From JBEIDK01 sp040383485 (GTDB lineage Bacteria > Bacteroidota > Bacteroidia > UBA4408), in assembly GCA_040383485.1 (NCBI GenBank), contig JBEIDK010000118.1, positions 1 through 10,516 of the forward strand: a stretch of DNA of 10,516 bases, read 5' to 3'. The first letter of the stretch is position 1. Every line of letters begins with the position of its first letter. Below are positions 6,215 to 10,516 of this stretch, one piece after another. Made by a program: the position numbers and the translations under genes. The notes beneath the pieces are model-generated. The model saw only the letters and a list, made by a program, of their open reading frames with translations. It did no database searches and was not told the DNA's origin.

Positions 6215-8773
6215 TTATTTAATAATTTTACCTAAAACTGTAAACTCAACTCTTCTATCATTCTGATACTCCTTCTCATTCACGCCGGTTTTTGTATCAT
6301 CTTTAAAACCTGCAGTCCTTTCTCCTTTTGATAATATTCCAGTAATCCTGTTCTCAGGAATTCCATTTTGTACTAAATAAGCAATGGCACTTAGTGCGCG
6401 CTTATTACTTAAACGTATATTATATTCATCACTTCCTCTCACATCTGTATATCCTGATACTTTAAAGACGAACTCAGGATACTGCTTCATTATTCCAATG
6501 TTTCTGATTAGTGCTTTTGAAGCATCATTTCTGATATTAAATTTATCTAAGTCAAAATAAATTGGTTCAAGGTCAACGTTAGGCAAATTGGTAGTATCAA
6601 GTTTTGTGGTTGTTGCATCAAAGCCTTCTTCTAATCTAAGAGCAATGTCACCCTCTTTATTTGCTAGTGCATCGGTAACAAAATCTTTTTCTGCAAAATC
6701 CTTTTCTACTTTTAAGTTTGCTTCACGTTCCTTTTGAGCAGTAGAAATAGCCACTTCATCTTCAGCAGTAATCACTGGGATTTCAATTTCATTTGCTATA
6801 ATTGTTGGCGCGGAGAGGCTTCTATGAGAGAGTTGCTCAACCTCCATAGCAGAGGTTGAATCTGAAATGTGCTTTTTTAATTTAATTCTTTTGTCTTTTC
6901 TCGCTTTTATTGATTTAAAGTCAGCTTCTGGAATGACAACAATATTTTTAGTGCAGAAGTATCCAATTTTTAATTTCAAGCTATCATTTTTACCCCTACA
7001 AAAATATTTCTCCGGATAAATTCCAACTTTATTATATGTTCTATGAACAATTGTTGAGTCAGAAATTCTGGATCCGTCACTTAATTGCCATAAACGCTTG
7101 GTTATTTTTACGTTTTTAATACTTGAACTACTGCCATCCAATGCTATTCTTTGGCCTTCAAAAATTGTGTCAGCACAAGCAATTTCAATATGCGTTGCAT
7201 TGCTTATATCAACCGGTATTTGGTATTCATCATACCCTGTAAATTTAGTTGTTTCATCAATGGTATTTAATTTTACTAAATATTTTCCGGGTCTTTTATA
7301 ACCATGACTTAATTTCGTTCCCCTTTCGTTTGCGCCATCACCAAAGTCCCAATCATAAGTTATTTTTGCACCTTCATTGTCTATTGATTTTGTGCCATCA
7401 AGTTCAATTACAAATGGTTTAGGAACATATTCTAGCAATTGTTCAGTTGAACGTGTTGTTTTATAGATGTCTTGGTCACCATAGCCACCAACTCTGTGAG
7501 ATGAAAAATAGGCAATACCATCATTGGTATTGTCACTAAAATAAAGGTCATCTCCCGGAGAGTTAATTGGCAAGCCCATATTTATAGGTGCTGTCCAAGC
7601 GCCATTCTCAAGAGTTGTTTTATAAATATCATAACCACCATAGCCCGGTAAACCTTGAGATGAGAAATAAAGTGTTTTTCCATCATTACAAATTTCTGGA
7701 CTATTTTCTTCAAAGGGAGTATTAATAAGAGGGCTTATAGAGATTGGAATTCCCCAATTACCATCATCTCTAATTTTTGAGATTTGGATATCTCTGTTTC
7801 CAATAATATTTGATGCTTCGGCAGAAATGTAAACTGTTTTACCATCTGGCGCTATGGTTGTATGAGATTGATACTTCGTTAAATTTAGACGCACATCCAT
7901 TAGTTGAGGCTTGTCCCAAGTACCTTTTATATTTTTGTCTGATTGCCAGAGTTTATTTTCTTTGTAAAGCAATAGTTGCTTCTCTCCAAATGATAATCCA
8001 ACTACTGACTTGTGAACCTTATTTTGATTAAAATATTCTTTATCGGTTGTAACCTTTTCTAAAATATCGAACTTAGAAGGCTTTGTATGACCATTTATAT
8101 TTAACGATTGAAATATATCTTCATAATATTTATTGTCATCAGGATCAATATTACCATTGTTGTTTTCGGGTCTTCTTGAGGTGAAGTAAAGAACCGAGTC
8201 ATGAGAATCTACAACGGGATTGTATTCCGGATATTTTGTGTTTACAATACTTCCTAAATTTTCTAAAATTATTGTATCATTCACTTGTGTGTGCGAAAGC
8301 GCATAATTACAATCTTCAATGGCTTTGTCAATATAAATATTATGGCGCTCAGGCTTATTCTTAGGGTTTGTCAACCTGTTATACATTCTGTAATAAAACT
8401 TTGCTTCATCATATTTTGATAAAAAAAGAGCAGCGTGAGCAAGGTTTTTTGCAAGGTCAGGTAAAGTATCGGTAGGAGAATACTTAACTGCTTTAATAAA
8501 TATTGGATAAGCAAGTTCAGGCCGATTCATATCATCAAAAGCCATCATGCCAGCATCTAGGTAATATTTATAGTTTGTAGAATCTAACTTAAATAGCATA
8601 AGGTAGTTTACATAAGACTCATCAAACTTAGCTTCTTCATATCTTTTATTCGCGCGGTATTCAAATTTCTTTTTTTTATAGGCATAGGATGCTGTATCAA
8701 GGGCGGCATAAACCGATTCACTTAATAAAGCCGCGCTAAAAAAGACAAATAGAAAAGTTATTAATTTCTTCAA
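6215..8773 (-). CDS. PorE-like OmpA-family protein: TPR, PD40 propeller, PKD-like domains, peptidoglycan-binding C-terminus
   Basis: An 852-residue exported protein. A signal peptide (1-23, VYA before Ala) precedes a helical TPR region at about 30-165. A WD40/PD40 beta-propeller spans about 180-440, with blades such as DSVLYFTSRR, DGKTVYISAE, DGKTLYFSSQG and IAYFSSHRVGG each followed by DIY/DIQ strands. Residues 455-520 are a PKD domain with DWDFGDG at 474-480, and 527-612 are a second PKD-like unit with LWQLSDG. A charged linker leads to an OmpA-like domain from 737: YFDLDKFNIR, GYTDVRGS at 774-781, NIRLSNKRA at 785-793 and NDRRVEF near the end. Asp777 and Arg792 fit the meso-diaminopimelate contacts of OmpA, so it should bind peptidoglycan from the periplasm. 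The order resembles PorE of type IX secretion, with PKD-like domains where PorE has a carboxypeptidase-regulatory-like domain. The start is TTG: the frame has a stop at 8803-8801 and no ATG between it and codon 76. Confidence 0.9.
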   Translation of the reverse strand: MKKLITFLFVFFSAALLSESVYAALDTASYAYKKKKFEYRANKRYEEAKFDESYVNYLMLFKLDSTNYKYYLDAGMMAFDDMNRPELAYPIFIKAVKYSPTDTLPDLAKNLAHAALFLSKYDEAKFYYRMYNRLTNPKNKPERHNIYIDKAIEDCNYALSHTQVNDTIILENLGSIVNTKYPEYNPVVDSHDSVLYFTSRRPENNNGNIDPDDNKYYEDIFQSLNINGHTKPSKFDILEKVTTDKEYFNQNKVHKSVVGLSFGEKQLLLYKENKLWQSDKNIKGTWDKPQLMDVRLNLTKYQSHTTIAPDGKTVYISAEASNIIGNRDIQISKIRDDGNWGIPISISPLINTPFEENSPEICNDGKTLYFSSQGLPGYGGYDIYKTTLENGAWTAPINMGLPINSPGDDLYFSDNTNDGIAYFSSHRVGGYGDQDIYKTTRSTEQLLEYVPKPFVIELDGTKSIDNEGAKITYDWDFGDGANERGTKLSHGYKRPGKYLVKLNTIDETTKFTGYDEYQIPVDISNATHIEIACADTIFEGQRIALDGSSSSIKNVKITKRLWQLSDGSRISDSTIVHRTYNKVGIYPEKYFCRGKNDSLKLKIGYFCTKNIVVIPEADFKSIKARKDKRIKLKKHISDSTSAMEVEQLSHRSLSAPTIIANEIEIPVITAEDEVAISTAQKEREANLKVEKDFAEKDFVTDALANKEGDIALRLEEGFDATTTKLDTTNLPNVDLEPIYFDLDKFNIRNDASKALIRNIGIMKQYPEFVFKVSGYTDVRGSDEYNIRLSNKRALSAIAYLVQNGIPENRITGILSKGERTAGFKDDTKTGVNEKEYQNDRRVEFTVLGKIIK

Positions 8774-8822
8774 AACAAAATAATTATAAAAAACAGTTGG
8801 CTAATGTATAATATTTATTAAA

Positions 8823-8957
8823 ATGGTTAAATATAATATGGTTTTTATGATGAAAAGGGCAATATTTAAAATGAACGATTCACAAAACAAATCGGATAAA
8901 AAGAAAATGAAATATTCAAACATTATTCTTTTAATTTGGTTTCAGATTTTAATATGA
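8823..8957 (+). CDS. Possible 44-residue leader peptide overlapping the mutS2 start
   Basis: An open frame of 44 codons begins at ATG 8823, with further in-frame ATGs at 8838, 8847, 8850 and 8871, and ends in TGA at 8955-8957, so its stop overlaps the mutS2 ATG as ATGA. The peptide is basic and ends in a hydrophobic stretch (SDKKKMKYSN, then IILLIWFQILI), which could sit in the membrane. The overlap would allow translational coupling with mutS2. There is no promoter or ribosome-binding site to support it, no homology that I recognise, and an open frame of this size is expected by chance in such AT-rich DNA. It is a candidate only. Confidence 0.2.
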   Translation: MVKYNMVFMMKRAIFKMNDSQNKSDKKKMKYSNIILLIWFQILI

Positions 8958-10516
8958 AACTTTACGATAAGAATACTTTAGCACTTTTTGAATTTGAGAA
9001 AATTCTCGAATTAATAGAACAGTTTTGTCGTAATAAATCATCTAAAAGAATAGCAAATCAATTGGCTCCCATCGAAGATAGAGAATTGTGTAAGATAGCG
9101 CTATTGCAATTAAATGAGTTTACAATGCTTTTGAAAAACAAAGGCAACTTTCCAGATATTTTATTTCAAGATTTTGAACAAGAATGTAATTTATTAGAAA
9201 TAGATGGTGCGATTTTGTCTGAAAAGCAATTTTTAAACTTAAAAAGTGTTTCGTCTACTGTTAATGATATCGTTAAGTTTTTGAACGAAAGAAATGTAAA
9301 GTTTCCAGCAATGATTTTGCTTATAAATAATGTTTATGCCACGAAAGAAATAATTCAATTAATAGAAAAAATAGTAGATGAAACAGCACAAGTGCGTTCT
9401 TCGGCATCTAAGCTATTATCTGAAATTAGACATGACCTAAGCAGTAAAAGAAGAGAGTCGGAAAGGAAATTTAGACAATTTGTTAATGACTTAAATAAGT
9501 TAGGTTGGCTGCGTGAAAATGAGGAAAACTTTTATAATGGACGCAGAGTACTAGCAGTGCTGGCTGAACATAAACGCGATGTTAAAGGACTTGTACATGG
9601 AAACAGTGAAACAGGAAAAACAACCTTTATAGAACCACAGAATACGGTTGAAATTAATAATGATATAGCTATTCTTGAAAATGATGAGCGTAAAGAGGTA
9701 TATAGAATTTTGCGTGAGTTAATGGTCAACTTAAAACCTTTTTCTTTACTCATTAAAAATTACCATACTTTACTTACCAAGTTAGATTTTATTAGAGCCA
9801 AAGCTTATTTTGCAATTGAAATCAATGCTTGCCACCCTATCATTGAAAACGAACCAATAATTGAATTGAAATCGGCAGTTCATCCACTTTTATTTTTGCA
9901 AAATAAAATTACTAAAAAAACAACCATACCGATGGATATGTCTATTAATATTTCTCAGCGAATTGTAATAATAAGCGGACCTAATGCAGGAGGGAAGTCA
10001 ATAACTCTAAAAACAGTTGGCTTATTGCAAATAATGTTTCAAAGTGCAATTCTGGTGCCTTGTTTAGAAAATAGTAAAATGAGTTTTTTCAATCATCTTT
10101 TGGTTGATATAGGAGATAGTCAAAGTATTGAAAATGCCCTTAGTACATATAGCTCACGATTAATTGCAATGAAGCAATTTTTGAAAATAGCAAACCGAAG
10201 AACTCTATTTTTAATTGATGAATTTGGTACAGGAACTGACCCAGAACTTGGAGGAGCAATTGCCGAGGTAATTCTCGAGGAACTCAATAAAAAACAATCT
10301 TGTGGAGTAATTACAACACATTATACCAATATAAAATTGCTTGCCGATAACCTTAAAGGAGTTATTAATGCGTCCATGTTATTTAATCCAGAAACGCTTG
10401 AGCCTAAATATCAATTATTATTAGGGCAGCCAGGAAGTTCTTATACATTTGAAGTAGCTGAAAAAATTGGGTTACCTAAAAATATTATTGAACGTGCAGG
10501 CCATAAAGTATCAACA
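8954..10516 (+). CDS. mutS2: MutS2 / ribosome-splitting ATPase, C-terminus beyond window
   Basis: The frame opens with ATG 8954 and runs 521 codons to the last base, so the protein is truncated by the window, not by mutation. It lacks the MutS mismatch-recognition domain and begins directly with the MutS2-type helical region (FEFEKILELIEQFC). Next come the central core/clamp helices (about 130-330) and the ABC-type ATPase: Walker A GPNAGGKS at 342-349, Walker B and following loop TLFLIDEFGTGTDP at 417-430, and the switch histidine in TTHYTNIK, His456. The last visible residues (EKIGLPKNIIERAG) lead into the coiled region that normally precedes the KOW and Smr nuclease domains, which are not in view. 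Members bind collided ribosomes and split them in Bacillus, and suppress recombination in Helicobacter; which role applies here is unknown. It is divergent from the PorE-like gene. Confidence 0.95.
   Translation, partial: MKLYDKNTLALFEFEKILELIEQFCRNKSSKRIANQLAPIEDRELCKIALLQLNEFTMLLKNKGNFPDILFQDFEQECNLLEIDGAILSEKQFLNLKSVSSTVNDIVKFLNERNVKFPAMILLINNVYATKEIIQLIEKIVDETAQVRSSASKLLSEIRHDLSSKRRESERKFRQFVNDLNKLGWLRENEENFYNGRRVLAVLAEHKRDVKGLVHGNSETGKTTFIEPQNTVEINNDIAILENDERKEVYRILRELMVNLKPFSLLIKNYHTLLTKLDFIRAKAYFAIEINACHPIIENEPIIELKSAVHPLLFLQNKITKKTTIPMDMSINISQRIVIISGPNAGGKSITLKTVGLLQIMFQSAILVPCLENSKMSFFNHLLVDIGDSQSIENALSTYSSRLIAMKQFLKIANRRTLFLIDEFGTGTDPELGGAIAEVILEELNKKQSCGVITTHYTNIKLLADNLKGVINASMLFNPETLEPKYQLLLGQPGSSYTFEVAEKIGLPKNIIERAGHKVST

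Noticed and set aside
9596..9637. Second P-loop-like motif (GNSETGKT) in MutS2 residues 216-223
   Set aside because: It matches GxxxxGKT by pattern, but lies in the helical region before the ATPase, in the stretch ending FIEP that MutS2 proteins usually have here; the true Walker A is GPNAGGKS at 342-349.

Overview
The window is an AT-rich chromosomal segment from a member of the Bacteroidota, probably from the Chitinophagales/Sphingobacteriales part of the phylum. The placement is inferred from family content and style, not from a marker gene. Supporting signs are signal peptides cleaved before Gln, starts without Shine-Dalgarno sequences, a TAnnTTTG-type -7 promoter element, a TPR + PD40 + PKD + OmpA envelope protein, a TPR-type sensor N-terminus (DSLxxLLKTAK...DTNRVKLL), and a MutS2 protein.

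Layout. 1-206 (minus): N-terminus of a secreted TPR-type sensor/regulator, cut by the window edge. 207-1028: about 820 bases without a convincing gene, holding short direct and inverted repeats. 1029-1487 (plus): DUF1569/DinB-like four-helix protein. 1567-3510 (minus): full-length acetyl-CoA synthetase, convergent with the DinB-like gene. 3511-3747: divergent intergenic region with a candidate promoter and a 9-bp dyad. 3748-4242 (plus): PaaD-type iron-sulfur maturation protein with no other paa gene in view. 4298-5221 (plus): exported, probably outer-membrane beta-barrel protein of unknown family. 6215-8773 and 5230-6204 (both minus): a two-gene operon of a PorE-like, peptidoglycan-binding OmpA-family protein followed 10 nt later by a secreted protein of unknown function. 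8954-10516 (plus): mutS2, complete at its start and cut by the window edge before its C-terminal domains.

How the genes relate. There is no single pathway across the window. acs activates acetate to acetyl-CoA. paaD normally serves the multicomponent phenylacetyl-CoA epoxidase, whose downstream pathway also yields acetyl-CoA, but its usual partner genes are absent here. The most system-like unit is the 8773-5230 operon. Its first protein combines a TPR domain, a PD40 propeller, two PKD-like domains and a peptidoglycan-binding OmpA domain. This resembles the type IX secretion component PorE but with PKD-like domains where PorE has a carboxypeptidase-regulatory-like domain. Its tightly linked partner is an unrecognised exported protein. 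I see no mobile element, CRISPR array, tRNA or rRNA.
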